Source: Aeromonas salmonicida subsp. salmonicida | GTDB taxonomy: Bacteria; Pseudomonadota; Gammaproteobacteria; Enterobacterales; Aeromonadaceae | NCBI RefSeq assembly: GCF_001643305.1 | Contig: NZ_LSGW01000115.1 | Location: 1-64,000 of the forward strand | Direction of reading: 5' to 3' | Length of the DNA stretch: 64,000 nucleotides | Shown here: positions 46,326-55,516 of the stretch, piece by piece | Layout of the letters: each line of letters opens with the position of its first letter | How positions within the stretch are numbered: position 1 is the first letter of the stretch | Made by a program: the position numbers and the translations under genes | The notes under the pieces: generated by a model | Databases searched by the model: none | What the model was told of the DNA's origin: nothing | Seen by the model: only the letters and a program-made list of their open reading frames with translations

Positions 46326-47432
46326 ATGAATAAATCGATACTTGCCGCTCTGGTCAGCGGCCTGCTTGCGACGGGGGCCGTGCAGGCTGCCGCCCAGGAC
46401 AATACCTGGTATGCCGGGGGCAAGGCCGGTTGGTCCAAGTACTTCGACGTCGACCAGAAGCAAGTGGTTTCGGATACCCTGGGGGCGCTGCAAAATACCG
46501 GCACCAGCAAGGATGCTCTCGGACTGGGTGCGTTTGCCGGTTATCAGCTCAACCCCAACCTGGGTTTCGAGTTCGGCTATGACTGGCTCGGCAAGTACAC
46601 CTCGTCCGGTGAGCTGAGCGGGGTCAGGGTGGAGGGGGAAGCCAAGAGCCAGATGATCCAGGCCACCATGAAGATAGGGTTTCCGGTCAATGATGCGCTG
46701 GATCTCTATGGCCGGATTGGTGGTGGCTACGCCTGGACAGACAGCGAGCTGTCAGCCCGGACGGCGACCGATTTCATCAAGGAAACCGGTGACAAGCATG
46801 GCGCAGTTTTTGTCGGGGCCCTGGGCGCCGAATACGCTATTGACCGTGACTGGGCCGCCCGTCTCGAATATCAGTACACAACTCCGCTGGGAGATGCCTC
46901 CCTCGATCGTTCCGGCATAGAGATGGATAACGGCCTGCTCTCTGTGGGCATGCTCTATCGCTTCGGCCAGCACGGGAACGAGGTGGTGGCCCCTGCTCCG
47001 GCCCCCGCCGTGGAGCCCGCACCTGCCGTTGTGGTGGCCCCCAAGACGTTCAGCCTGAGTTCGGATGTGCTGTTTGAGTTCAACAAGGCCACCCTGAAGC
47101 CGGCCGCCAGTCATGCGCTCGATACCCTGTTCAGCCAGATAGTGGCGGCCAATCCCAAGGACGGTGCCGCGACTGTGGTGGGGCATACCGACCGTATCGG
47201 CTCCGATGCTTACAACCAGGCATTGTCGGAACAACGTGCCCGCACAGTGGCCGACTATCTGATCGCCAAGGGACTCTTTGCCGACAAGGTGCGAGTCGAG
47301 GGGCGTGGCAAATCTTCCCCCGTGACCGGCAACAACTGCACCACTGGCTCCAGGCCTGCACTCATCGCCTGTCTGGCCCCGGATCGCCGGGTCGAGATCC
47401 ACCTGGAAGGGGTCTCCCAGCCAGTCCAGTAA
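46326..47432 (+). CDS. ompA: OmpA-family outer membrane porin
   Basis: Protein of 368 residues. The signal peptide is MNKSILAALVSGLLATGAVQA. About 23-215 form an eight-stranded beta-barrel (DNTWYAGGKAGWSKYFD, LGFEFGYDW, GGGYAWTD, WAARLEYQYTT). A Pro/Ala hinge follows at about 221-235 (PAPAPAVEPAPA). About 240-365 form the peptidoglycan-binding OmpA_C domain with VGHTDRIGSDAYNQALSEQRA, split as VGHTDRIGSDAYNQ and LSEQRARTV. Two cysteines (NCTTGSRPALIACL) form the usual C-terminal disulfide. It is flanked on each side by closely similar hairpins. Confidence 0.95.
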   Translation: MNKSILAALVSGLLATGAVQAAAQDNTWYAGGKAGWSKYFDVDQKQVVSDTLGALQNTGTSKDALGLGAFAGYQLNPNLGFEFGYDWLGKYTSSGELSGVRVEGEAKSQMIQATMKIGFPVNDALDLYGRIGGGYAWTDSELSARTATDFIKETGDKHGAVFVGALGAEYAIDRDWAARLEYQYTTPLGDASLDRSGIEMDNGLLSVGMLYRFGQHGNEVVAPAPAPAVEPAPAVVVAPKTFSLSSDVLFEFNKATLKPAASHALDTLFSQIVAANPKDGAATVVGHTDRIGSDAYNQALSEQRARTVADYLIAKGLFADKVRVEGRGKSSPVTGNNCTTGSRPALIACLAPDRRVEIHLEGVSQPVQ

Positions 47433-47455
47433 CGGCATGGACGGGATAGCGAGAT

Positions 47456-47490
47456 AACAAGGAGGGAGGCGCTGCCTCCCTCCTTGTTTT
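47456..47490. terminator. Bidirectional terminator between ompA and the HPP gene
   Basis: A 15-bp perfect stem, AACAAGGAGGGAGGC (47456-47470) with its complement (47474-47488), is followed by TT on the right and A-rich sequence on the left. The stem core is the same as that of the ilv terminator upstream of ompA. It touches the stop codon of the leftward gene. Confidence 0.85.
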
Positions 47491-47941
47491 ATGTGGTTCT
47501 GAGTGGCCATCGTTTCAGCCGTTGAAAACCTTGGCCCAGCAGGATCAGCAGCAAGGCGCCCGGCAGCACTGTCTGCCACAGGAAGGGCCACTCCTGCCCC
47601 GTCATCAACACCAGCAAGGGGTTGGCGCCAGCGGGGGGATGGATGAGATCCAGGCCTTGCATCAGCGCGATGGCCAGACCCACTCCCAATGCCAGCTGCA
47701 ACTCCAGCGGCAAGGGGAGCCACTGCACCAGCAGTCCGACGCTGGCGGTCAGCAGATGGCCTCCGAGCACCTTGGATGGACGAGCCAGCGGGCTTGCCGG
47801 CAGTGAAAACAGCAGCACACAGCTTGCCCCGAAAGGCGCCATGATCAGGGCCGTGTGCCAACTGACGTTCAACCAGCCCAGTATCCCGATCGCCAAGGCG
47901 GCCCCCAGCCCTGCCCAGAACGGGCCATACCATTTTTTCAT
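47489..47941 (-). CDS. HPP-family membrane protein
   Basis: Inner-membrane protein of 150 residues with four hydrophobic segments. The family motif HPPAG is in DLIHPPAGANPLLVL, with LIMAPFGASCVLLFS and PSKVLGGHLL. HPP proteins are small integral membrane proteins; plant and cyanobacterial members have been linked to nitrite transport, but the role here is unknown. ATG 47941 is preferred over the adjacent GTG 47944. It is divergent from a TetR gene with a shared operator. Confidence 0.85.
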   Translation of the reverse strand: MKKWYGPFWAGLGAALAIGILGWLNVSWHTALIMAPFGASCVLLFSLPASPLARPSKVLGGHLLTASVGLLVQWLPLPLELQLALGVGLAIALMQGLDLIHPPAGANPLLVLMTGQEWPFLWQTVLPGALLLILLGQGFQRLKRWPLRTT

Positions 47942-47985
47942 CACGTTTCTCTCTTGGTTTGTCTGACATGATTAGGCACATTAGG

Positions 47986-48001
47986 TAGACAGATCGGTGT
48001 A
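47986..48001. promoter_or_regulatory. Probable TetR operator between the HPP gene and its regulator
   Basis: TAGACAGATCGGTGTA is a 16-bp imperfect palindrome centred on GATC, symmetric in 12 of 16 positions. It is of the TAGAC...GTCTA type bound by several TetR regulators. It lies 17 bp before the TetR start and between the two divergent genes. Confidence 0.65.
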
Positions 48002-48017
48002 CTTCAAGGGATAAATC

Positions 48018-48572
48018 GTGAGTGAAAAGCGCCAACAGCTGATGGCAACCGCCTATCGCCTGTTCAATCGCCATGGTTTTCACGCAACCGGCATAGATCG
48101 CATCTGGGCGGAGGCGGGTAGCACCAAGCGAACCCTCTACCGCCATTTTCCGACCAAGGATGCCTTGATCGAGGCTGTACTGCTCTCCCGCGAGCAGGAG
48201 TTCTTCGCCCTGCTCGAGGGGAAGCTGGCAGGTCTGGAGGGGAGGGTGAGTCGATTGCAGGCTCTGCTCGACGGATTCGGGGAGTGGTTTGGTCGCAGAG
48301 ATTTCTACGGTTGCAACTTCATCAATGCCAGCGCCGAATTTGCCGATCCGCGTCATCCGGTACGCAAGCTGGTGGTGGCGCACAAACAGGCGCTGTTGAA
48401 CTGGGTCAGAGTGCAGCTCGGGTGCAGCATCCCGCAAGCCACCGGACTTTGTCTCTTGCTGGAGGGCGCCGTTGTGATGGCCCACAGCTATCAGCAGCCG
48501 CTGGCACTGGTGCAGGTCAGATCGTTGGCCCTGGCCTTGTTATGTGCCGATGATGACGCAACCGTGATCTGA
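48018..48572 (+). CDS. TetR-family regulator divergent from the HPP gene
   Basis: Protein of 184 residues. The helix-turn-helix is FHATGIDRIWAEAGSTKRTLYRHF (about residues 21-44; core GIDRIWAEAGSTKRTLY), and the C-terminal domain is helical with a cysteine in YGCNFINASAEF. Start is GTG 48018 with CAAGGG upstream. The divergent arrangement and shared palindrome suggest that it represses itself and the HPP gene. Confidence 0.9.
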   Translation: MSEKRQQLMATAYRLFNRHGFHATGIDRIWAEAGSTKRTLYRHFPTKDALIEAVLLSREQEFFALLEGKLAGLEGRVSRLQALLDGFGEWFGRRDFYGCNFINASAEFADPRHPVRKLVVAHKQALLNWVRVQLGCSIPQATGLCLLLEGAVVMAHSYQQPLALVQVRSLALALLCADDDATVI

Positions 48573-48648
48573 TATAGCCAATCGGTGTTAAGCCCCCGGT
48601 TGCAGCTGGTCGATAACTGACCAGATGTATAGCGCCGAGGGCGATCAG

Positions 48649-49740
48649 ATGCGCATCGATCACTACGACCTCCAGGGGGAGGTACAACACCAGTATCAGC
48701 AGCTACAGACTCGCAAGGTACGTAATCTGGGGCCTGTCGCCCCGGTTGTGCCCGGGAATACGACAGCCGGTGAGGCCACCCCTGCTGCAGGTCCGGCTGC
48801 GGATCCTGTTGTGGAACGCGTGGTGGCGGAGCTGATGCGCTCAGCCAGAACGACCTCGACGCAAGGGGGGGCGGGTCAGCAAGGTGCCATGGGGACTGAG
48901 GGGGTACCCTCTCTGGTCAAGCCGGAAGCCGAGGAGACCAATCCAAATGACGGCCTGGATAACCGGCTGCGGCTGATCAAGCTGATGATAGAGGCCATGC
49001 TCGGCCACGAGATAGAGCTGCCCAAACCCATCAAGTCATCTGAAGGGGAGATGGAGGGCGTGGCCCAGGGAGAGGCCGCCCCTCAGGCAGCGGAGCCGGA
49101 TCGGGCGGTGGAGGTGACCGACACTCTGCTGGAACAGGAGCAGCTCAAGGTAGTGGCATCGGCCAGCGTGCAGACCAGTGACGGCCAGACCTTGCAGCTC
49201 GATCTCGGCTTTGTACTCGACTGGCGGCAGCTTGAAGTGAGTCAGCGCCGCACCACCCTCAATGCCCTGAAAGACCCGCTGGTGCTCAGTCTGGATGGCA
49301 AGATAGCCGATCTGACCGAGGCAAGGGTCAACTTCGATATCGATCAGGATGGCAAGGATGACAGCCTGCCGGGTTTGAGCGAAGGCAGCGGTTTCGTGGC
49401 GCTGGATCGCAATGGCAACGGCGCCATAGACGATGGTGGCGAGCTGTTCGGTGCCCGTTCCGGCAACGGTTTTGGTGAGCTGGCGGCGCTGGATGAAGAT
49501 GGCAACGGCGTACTGGATGAACGAGACAGCCACTTCTCTGCCCTGCAGTTCTGGCACCCGGACCATGCTCCCATCGCCCTGGTGGAGCTGGGAATAGGTG
49601 CCATACTGCTGCGCCCCCTCGATACGCCCTTCAACCATCTGGGGGAGAGCGGCAATCAGGGGGTCTTGCGCCAATCCGGCCTCTACCTCACCGAGCAGGG
49701 CAAGGGGGGCTGGGTGCAGCAGATCGATCTGCGGGTCTGA
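48649..49740 (+). CDS. Hypothetical protein with EF-hand-like calcium repeats
   Basis: Protein of 363 residues with no signal peptide or membrane segment. The first 150 residues are low-complexity (Ala, Gly, Glu, Pro). Then comes a conserved beta-rich region (LQLDLGFVLDWRQLEVSQRR). Three acidic loops look like calcium sites: DIDQDGKDDSL, DRNGNGAIDDGGELFG and DEDGNGVLDERD, in the EF-hand order Dx[DN]x[DN]G. The start at 48649 follows GAGGG; 8 upstream codons are ignored. The function is not recognised. The same type of loop is common in secreted or surface proteins. Confidence 0.85.
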   Translation: MRIDHYDLQGEVQHQYQQLQTRKVRNLGPVAPVVPGNTTAGEATPAAGPAADPVVERVVAELMRSARTTSTQGGAGQQGAMGTEGVPSLVKPEAEETNPNDGLDNRLRLIKLMIEAMLGHEIELPKPIKSSEGEMEGVAQGEAAPQAAEPDRAVEVTDTLLEQEQLKVVASASVQTSDGQTLQLDLGFVLDWRQLEVSQRRTTLNALKDPLVLSLDGKIADLTEARVNFDIDQDGKDDSLPGLSEGSGFVALDRNGNGAIDDGGELFGARSGNGFGELAALDEDGNGVLDERDSHFSALQFWHPDHAPIALVELGIGAILLRPLDTPFNHLGESGNQGVLRQSGLYLTEQGKGGWVQQIDLRV

Positions 49741-49827
49741 ACCCGGACCCAGGCTGGCGAATCGCGGGATCGCGAGTCACCACTTCTGGCAAGTCGCCGC
49801 CAGCGCTTGAGCAATATACGAACTGGT

Positions 49828-52035
49828 TCAGTTCAGCTCGGTGGGGTCTATATCCAGACTCCAGCGCACCTTCTTGGTCTCGGGCCAGCCGTCCAGCTCC
49901 TTGACCGCCCAATCCATCAGTTGTGCCAGCGGGGCCCGGTTCGGCCCCTGCACCAGCAACTGCATCCGGAACTTGCCCGCCTTGCGTTCCATGAAGCCGC
50001 TGATGGGCCCCAGCACCTGCACGTGGGGGTAACGGGCGCTGCGCAGCGTATCTGCGAGGCGAGCGAGAAACAGCTGTACCTCGTCACGGCCATTGGCCTC
50101 GGCCCGAAACAGCCCCTGATAGCTGAACGGTGGCAACCCCAGCAGGTGGCGCTCTTTCAGCGCCGTGTCGGCGAAGTGGCCGTAACCGTTCTGGGTCAGA
50201 TCCTGCAACAGGGCATGTTCCGGGTGGTGGCTCTGCAACACCACCAGACCGGGCTTGCTGGCACGACCTGCGCGACCCGCCACCTGGGTGTAGAGCTGGG
50301 CCAGCTTCTCGGCGGCGCGAAAATCGGCGGAAAACAGGGCACCATCCACATCCAGCAGGCCGACCAGCGTCACATCCGGGAAGTGGTGGCCCTTGGCCAG
50401 CATCTGGGTGCCGATCAGGATCTTATACTTGCCCGCCTTGATGTCACCGAGATGGGTCTCCAGCTCCCCTTTACGGCGGGTGTTGTCTCTGTCGATGCGC
50501 ACTACGGGGTATTGGGGGAAAACCGTGGTGAGCAGCTGCTCCAGCTGCTCTGTGCCCACCCCTGAGCCTATCAGCTCGTTGCTGCCACACTCGGGGCAGC
50601 TGTGGGGCAGGGGGCGCACGCTGTCGCAGTGGTGGCAGTGCAGGCGACGCCCTGCCTGATGCCAGGTGTACCAGGCGTCACAGCGCTCGCAGGCGGCGCT
50701 CCAGCCACACTGGTGGCAGATCAGCGACGGGGCATAGCCGCGCCGGTTGAGAAACAGCATCACCTGATTGCCCGCCGCCAGGTGCTCCGCCATCAATTGC
50801 TCCAGCTGGGGGGAGAGCCCGGCCTGCAGCCGAACGCTCTTGATGTCCAGAATCACCTGACGGGCTGTCTGGGCGTTACCGGCGCGCCGCGTCAGGCTGA
50901 GGTGGTGATATTTGCCGGTGCGGGCGTTGTGCAGCGTTTCCAGCGAGGGGGTGGCCGAGCCGAGCAGGATGGGAATGCCGGCGCGATGGGCCCGCATCAC
51001 GGCGAGATCCCGGGCGTGGTAGCGAAAGCCGTCCTGCTGCTTGAAAGAGCCGTCGTGTTCCTCGTCGATGATGATGATGCCGAGGTTCTTGAACGGGGTG
51101 AAGACGGCGGAACGGGTCCCTATCAGGATGGCGGCGCCGCCATCGCGGCAGGCGAGCCAGGCATCGAGCCGCTCCCTGTCATTCATGGCGGAGTTCATCG
51201 CCACCACGGGCACCTTGAAGCGACGGCGGAAGCGATTGATGGTCTGGGGGGTGAGACCAATTTCGGGCACCATCACCAGCGCCTGCTTGCCCGCCTTGAG
51301 CAGGGGCTCGAGAATGCTCAGGTATACCTCTGTCTTGCCGGAGCCTGTGATGCCGTCGAGCAGGAAGGCGCCGAACTGGTCACTCTGGCTGGTGACGGCG
51401 GATACCGCCAGCGCCTGCTCGCCGTTGAGGCGCAGCCCTTCTCCCGCGTCAAAGTGCGTCGCCCAGTCACCATCATGACTCGGCTCCAGGCTGCGTTTCT
51501 CCAGCAGGCCCTTCTTCTCCAGTGCCGTGAGCGCCGCGCTCTGGATCTCCTCCTGCTTGAGGGCGGACGGGGTTTGCGGCCCCTTGCGCAGCAGGGCGAG
51601 GGCCTGTTGCTGCTTGGCAGCCCGCTTTAGCTCATTAAGGTCCATATCCATCCCGGCTTGCGTGGCAAACCAGAACTCCAGCTCCCGATAGGCGGCTGGC
51701 TCCCCCTTGCGTACCAGCACCGGCAGAGCGTGGGGCAGCACCTCTCCCAGCGGATGCTGGTAGTAGTTTGCGCTCCAGTTCATCAGCGCCAGTATGTCCG
51801 GCCCCAGCACTGGCGTGCTGTCGAGCACCCTTTTCAAGGGTTTCAACTTGGCTCGAGGCACCTGGCTCTCGGCCGGATGGTCGACCACCAGCCCGACCAG
51901 CGTCTGGGGGCCGAAGGGGATCTCGACCCGACAGCCGGGCTCAGGCAGGGGCAAGGGAGAGAGATAGTCGAAGTGACGGCGTAACGGTACCGGGACAGCG
52001 ACACGAACCAGATCCAGCGTTTGGGAAGAATTCAC
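49828..52035 (-). CDS. priA: Primosomal protein N' PriA (replication restart helicase)
   Basis: DEAH-type helicase of 735 residues (E. coli 732). The N-terminal DNA-binding region is VRVAVPVPLRRHFDYLSP. Walker A GITGSGKTEVYL is near 230, Walker B IIIDEEHDGSFKQQ near 330. The zinc-binding cysteine cluster is CHQCGWSAACERC followed by CHHCDSVRPLPHSCPECGS (about 450-490). It is divergent from rpmE, the common gammaproteobacterial arrangement. Confidence 0.97.
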   Translation of the reverse strand: MNSSQTLDLVRVAVPVPLRRHFDYLSPLPLPEPGCRVEIPFGPQTLVGLVVDHPAESQVPRAKLKPLKRVLDSTPVLGPDILALMNWSANYYQHPLGEVLPHALPVLVRKGEPAAYRELEFWFATQAGMDMDLNELKRAAKQQQALALLRKGPQTPSALKQEEIQSAALTALEKKGLLEKRSLEPSHDGDWATHFDAGEGLRLNGEQALAVSAVTSQSDQFGAFLLDGITGSGKTEVYLSILEPLLKAGKQALVMVPEIGLTPQTINRFRRRFKVPVVAMNSAMNDRERLDAWLACRDGGAAILIGTRSAVFTPFKNLGIIIIDEEHDGSFKQQDGFRYHARDLAVMRAHRAGIPILLGSATPSLETLHNARTGKYHHLSLTRRAGNAQTARQVILDIKSVRLQAGLSPQLEQLMAEHLAAGNQVMLFLNRRGYAPSLICHQCGWSAACERCDAWYTWHQAGRRLHCHHCDSVRPLPHSCPECGSNELIGSGVGTEQLEQLLTTVFPQYPVVRIDRDNTRRKGELETHLGDIKAGKYKILIGTQMLAKGHHFPDVTLVGLLDVDGALFSADFRAAEKLAQLYTQVAGRAGRASKPGLVVLQSHHPEHALLQDLTQNGYGHFADTALKERHLLGLPPFSYQGLFRAEANGRDEVQLFLARLADTLRSARYPHVQVLGPISGFMERKAGKFRMQLLVQGPNRAPLAQLMDWAVKELDGWPETKKVRWSLDIDPTELN

Positions 52036-52182
52036 CAGGGATTGCCTATTTTTTCTGCGAAGCCACTTGCCTGATCTCAGGCATTTCCTATATTATTCGC
52101 AGCCTTTGAAACTGTGTTCAACAATCGTGTGGTGTCCGACAGAAGATCGGATAGCGACACGGCCTGATAATTGAGGTTGTCC

Positions 52183-52398
52183 ATGAAAGCTGGTATCCAT
52201 CCCGAGTACGTAGCCATCACCGCCAAGTGCTCTTGCGGTAACGTCATCAACACTTTCTCTACCATGGGTAAAGATCTGAACCTGGACGTGTGCTCCGCAT
52301 GCCACCCGTTCTATACCGGCAAGCAGAAAGAAGTTTCTAGCGGCGGCCGTGTAGACAAGTTCAACAAGCGTTTCGGTGGCTTGACTGCCAAGAAGTAA
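52183..52398 (+). CDS. rpmE: Ribosomal protein L31 (zinc form)
   Basis: Large-subunit protein of 71 residues. The four zinc cysteines are CSC (Cys16, Cys18) and CSAC (Cys37, Cys40), so this is the C+ type used in zinc sufficiency. The start at 52183 follows GAGG; four in-frame upstream codons are ignored. It is followed by a strong terminator. Confidence 0.97.
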   Translation: MKAGIHPEYVAITAKCSCGNVINTFSTMGKDLNLDVCSACHPFYTGKQKEVSSGGRVDKFNKRFGGLTAKK

Positions 52399-52419
52399 TC
52401 TTACTTCTGAAGAATTCTG

Positions 52420-52446
52420 AAAAAGGCGCCCATCGGGCGCCTTTTT
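52420..52446 (+). terminator. Intrinsic terminator after rpmE
   Basis: AAAAAGGCGCC-CATCG-GGCGCCTTTTT is a perfect hairpin flanked by A and T runs. Confidence 0.92.
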
Positions 52447-52567
52447 CATTGGTCGACGTTTTGTATTGAACCGGTTTGCCCTATGGTGTTGGCTCAATCA
52501 AAGGAGATGCATGTCTGTCGATGACAGCACCTTCATGGTGAGCATGAACAATACGGGAGGAGTGCCA

Positions 52568-54001
52568 ATGCGAAATTGTCTGGTGATGGGAGCCGCGGGT
52601 TATATCGGTTCCTATCTGGTCCCTCACCTGCAAGGGCTGGGTTATCGGGTGATCGCTGGCGCTCGTCGCCCCTGCCGCCTGCCGCAGGGCGTGGAGTTTC
52701 GCTTTGCCGACAGCCTCAAGCCCATCACCCTGCTGCCTGCGCTGGCGAACATAGACACCGTCTTCTATCTGGTCCACGCCATGGGGGCTGGCGCCGATTT
52801 TCACCGGCTGGAGCAGCAGGGAGTGAAGAACTTTGCCGCCGCCGCCCGCGCCGCCGGGGTACGCCGCATCATCTATCTGGGTGCCATTCAGCCCGAGCAG
52901 TGCAACAGTCGTCATCTCAACTCCCGCCGCTATTGTGGTGAACTGTTTCGTGACTCGGGTGTGCCGACGGTGGAGCTGCGCTCCGGCATCATCATAGGGC
53001 CGGGCTCGGCTGCCTTCGAGGTGATGCGGGATCTGGTGTTCAACCTGCCCATGATGGTGACCCCCAAGTGGGTGCGCTCTCGCACGCCCCCAATCGCCCT
53101 CTCCAATCTGTTGCACTATCTGGGCGGGCTGGTGGAAGTTGAGGGAGTGGATGGCCAGGTGCTCAATGCCGTTGGCCCCGAGCTGCTCAGCTACCAGCAG
53201 CAGTTGCAGAAGTTTGCCGCCCATATCGGCAAGCGCTGCCCCATTATTCCCATCCCCTTCCTGAGCCCCAAGCTTTCCGCCTGGTGGCTGCAATTCGTCA
53301 CGTCTGTGCCGCAGCCGGTGGCCAAGGCGCTGGTGGGTGGCCTCAAGCACGATATCCCTGTCGATGATGGCCCGCTGCGGGCCTTGCTGCCCCAGACACT
53401 GCTCAGTTTTGACGAGGCGCTGGCGGAGAGTCTGGCGCTGGAGCAGAAGCTCGGTGCCGAGCAGCAGGGGGAGGAGACGCCGCTGGGCTTGCGCTGGCGC
53501 CATCCCGAGTACGGCTTCTATGACCGCACCGCCAGCGGGGAGGCCATCTGTCTCGCCTCGCCAGAGGTGGTGTGGCAGGTATTGCAGCAGTTGGGGGGGG
53601 AGCAACGCTACTTCTACATGAACGAACTGTGGGTGGTGCGCGAGTGGATGGATCACCTGATCGGCGGCCCGGCCCGTACCCGTGGTCGCACCAACCCGGA
53701 TCGCTTCGTGAAGGGGGACATGCTGGACTCCTGGCAGATCCTGGGGGTGGATGAAGGGCGCAGGCTGGACCTGCTGTTCAACATGAAGGCGCCCGGGGTG
53801 GGGCGACTGGCGTTCAATATCCTGCCGGAGGAGTCCGGTCTGACCCGGATCAGGGTCACCGCCCACTGGCATCCCCAGGGCGCCTGGGGACTGGCCTACT
53901 GGCTTGCCATGCTGCCGTTTCATCTCTTCATCTTTCAGGGGATGACGGAGGCCATCGCCAGACAGGCAGAAGCCAAAGCAGGCATCCCTGTGATGGGGTG
54001 A
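52568..54001 (+). CDS. SDR-family NAD(P)-binding protein with DUF2867 C-terminal domain
   Basis: Protein of 477 residues. The N-terminal half is a Rossmann fold starting CLVMGAAGYIGSYLVPHLQG, with YLVHAMGAGADFHRLE and RRIIYLGAIQPE. The C-terminal half (after about 340) has the DUF2867 pattern, including YFYMNELWVVREWMD and the terminal VTAHWHPQGAWGLAYW. The substrate is unknown; relatives are annotated as SDR oxidoreductases. GGAGGAG lies five bases before ATG 52568. ATG 52511 is also in frame with AAGGAG at tight spacing, so a 19-residue longer protein is possible. Confidence 0.86.
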   Translation: MRNCLVMGAAGYIGSYLVPHLQGLGYRVIAGARRPCRLPQGVEFRFADSLKPITLLPALANIDTVFYLVHAMGAGADFHRLEQQGVKNFAAAARAAGVRRIIYLGAIQPEQCNSRHLNSRRYCGELFRDSGVPTVELRSGIIIGPGSAAFEVMRDLVFNLPMMVTPKWVRSRTPPIALSNLLHYLGGLVEVEGVDGQVLNAVGPELLSYQQQLQKFAAHIGKRCPIIPIPFLSPKLSAWWLQFVTSVPQPVAKALVGGLKHDIPVDDGPLRALLPQTLLSFDEALAESLALEQKLGAEQQGEETPLGLRWRHPEYGFYDRTASGEAICLASPEVVWQVLQQLGGEQRYFYMNELWVVREWMDHLIGGPARTRGRTNPDRFVKGDMLDSWQILGVDEGRRLDLLFNMKAPGVGRLAFNILPEESGLTRIRVTAHWHPQGAWGLAYWLAMLPFHLFIFQGMTEAIARQAEAKAGIPVMG

Positions 54002-54180
54002 AACCATATCTATAACTAAATGGGTATTCATGGTTAGCATGACGTGCTAATTACTGAATTGTCATTGGCCACCGGCGATACTTTCCTCTGTGAAAGGCCG
54101 GCGGTTTTCTTTATGATCCCCAGCCCTCGCCTGTCGCGAGCCAATGCACCACATCATTCACTTCCGTATCGGGGTCCCCC

Positions 54181-55437
54181 ATGTCCGATCTGCGTCACGA
54201 TCTTCGTCAACAAGCACTCGATTACCACGCTCAGCCCATGCCGGGCAAAATTGCCATCGCCCTCACCAAGCCCGCCGAGACAGCCCACGATCTGGCGCTG
54301 GCCTACAGCCCGGGTGTGGCCGAGCCGGTGCGCGAGATCGCCGCCAATCCCGATGATGCCTACCGCTACACCGGCAAGGGCAACCTGGTGGCCGTCATCT
54401 CCAACGGTACCGCCATACTGGGGCTGGGCAACCTGGGGCCGCTGGCTTCCAAGCCGGTGATGGAGGGCAAGGCCCTTTTGTTCCAGCGCTTTGCCGGCAT
54501 AGATGCCATCGACATAGAGGTGAAGCACGAGACCAGCCAGCAGTTCATCGACACTGTGGCGGCCATCGCCGACACCTTCGGTGGTATCAATCTGGAAGAC
54601 ATCAAGGCGCCGGAGTGCTTCGAGATCGAAGAGTCGCTGATCGCGCGCTGCAATATTCCCGTGTTCCATGATGACCAGCATGGCACCGCCATCGTCACCG
54701 CCGCCGGTCTGCTCAATGCGCTGGAAGTGCAGGGCAAGCGCATCGAACAGAGTCGCATCGTCTGCATGGGGGCGGGGGCTGCGGCCACTGCCTGCATGGA
54801 TCTGCTGATCAAGTGCGGCGCCGCGCCACACAACATCTTCATGCTCGACCGCCAGGGAGTGATCCACACGGAGCGTACCGACCTGAACCGCTACAAGCAG
54901 CGTTTTGCCAACGATACGCAACTGCGCACCCTGATGGATGTGATTGAAGGGGCGGATGTGTTTGTCGGTGTGTCCGGTCCGGATGTACTGCCCGCCGAAG
55001 CGGTGGCCCTGATGGCGCCCAATCCGGTCATCTTTGCATGCTCCAACCCGGATCCCGAGATCAAGCCGTCCCTGGCCCACTCGGTGCGTGATGACCTCAT
55101 CATGGGTACGGGCCGCTCCGATTATCCGAACCAGATCAACAATGTGCTCTGCTTCCCCTTCATCTTCCGCGGCGCGCTGGACGCCCGCGCCAGCCGCATC
55201 AACGATGCCATGAAGATAGCCGCGGTCGAGGCGATCCGCGGTCTGGTGAAGGAGCCCGTACCGGCCGAGGTGCTGACCGCCGCAGGGGTGAGCGCACTGG
55301 CCTTCGGCAAGGATTACGTCATTCCCAAGCCGATGGATGCCCGTCTGCTGCCACGGGTGGCCCGTGCCGTGGCGCTGGCGGCGGTCGCCTCAGGCGTGGC
55401 GCGCGTCGCTCTGCCGGCAGACTACATGCTGGAATAA
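54181..55437 (+). CDS. Malic enzyme, short form
   Basis: Decarboxylating malate dehydrogenase of 418 residues. It has the malic N-terminal domain (LALAYSPGVAEPVREIAAN, GNLVAVISNGTAILGLGNLG) and the metal/substrate motif NLEDIKAPECFEIEESL with VFHDDQHGTAIV. The NAD-binding motif IVCMGAGAAATACMD follows. It lacks the phosphotransacetylase-like C-terminal domain of MaeB (about 760 residues), so it is the short bacterial type. NADP versus NAD preference cannot be read reliably. The start has no strong ribosome binding site. Confidence 0.93.
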   Translation: MSDLRHDLRQQALDYHAQPMPGKIAIALTKPAETAHDLALAYSPGVAEPVREIAANPDDAYRYTGKGNLVAVISNGTAILGLGNLGPLASKPVMEGKALLFQRFAGIDAIDIEVKHETSQQFIDTVAAIADTFGGINLEDIKAPECFEIEESLIARCNIPVFHDDQHGTAIVTAAGLLNALEVQGKRIEQSRIVCMGAGAAATACMDLLIKCGAAPHNIFMLDRQGVIHTERTDLNRYKQRFANDTQLRTLMDVIEGADVFVGVSGPDVLPAEAVALMAPNPVIFACSNPDPEIKPSLAHSVRDDLIMGTGRSDYPNQINNVLCFPFIFRGALDARASRINDAMKIAAVEAIRGLVKEPVPAEVLTAAGVSALAFGKDYVIPKPMDARLLPRVARAVALAAVASGVARVALPADYMLE

Positions 55438-55465
55438 GTCTGCGGCGCCATGCCGATCACGACAG

Positions 55466-55493
55466 AAGGGGCCCCATCATGGGGCCCCTTTTT
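55466..55493 (+). terminator. Intrinsic terminator after the malic enzyme gene
   Basis: AAGGGGCCCC-ATCAT-GGGGCCCCTT is followed by TTT. It also faces the end of the leftward asr-like gene. Confidence 0.88.
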
Positions 55494-55516
55494 GTTACGG
55501 GAAGCTTGATGCGTCG

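Noticed and set aside
46752-48485. Long open frame of 577 codons on the minus strand
   Set aside because: It runs antisense through the OmpA gene, the HPP gene and the start of the TetR gene, all of which have clear family motifs. Its translation shows no recognisable domain.
52481-54040. Open frame of 519 codons antisense to the SDR gene
   Set aside because: No domain and a His/Gln-rich composition; the sense frame has a Rossmann motif and good ribosome binding sites.
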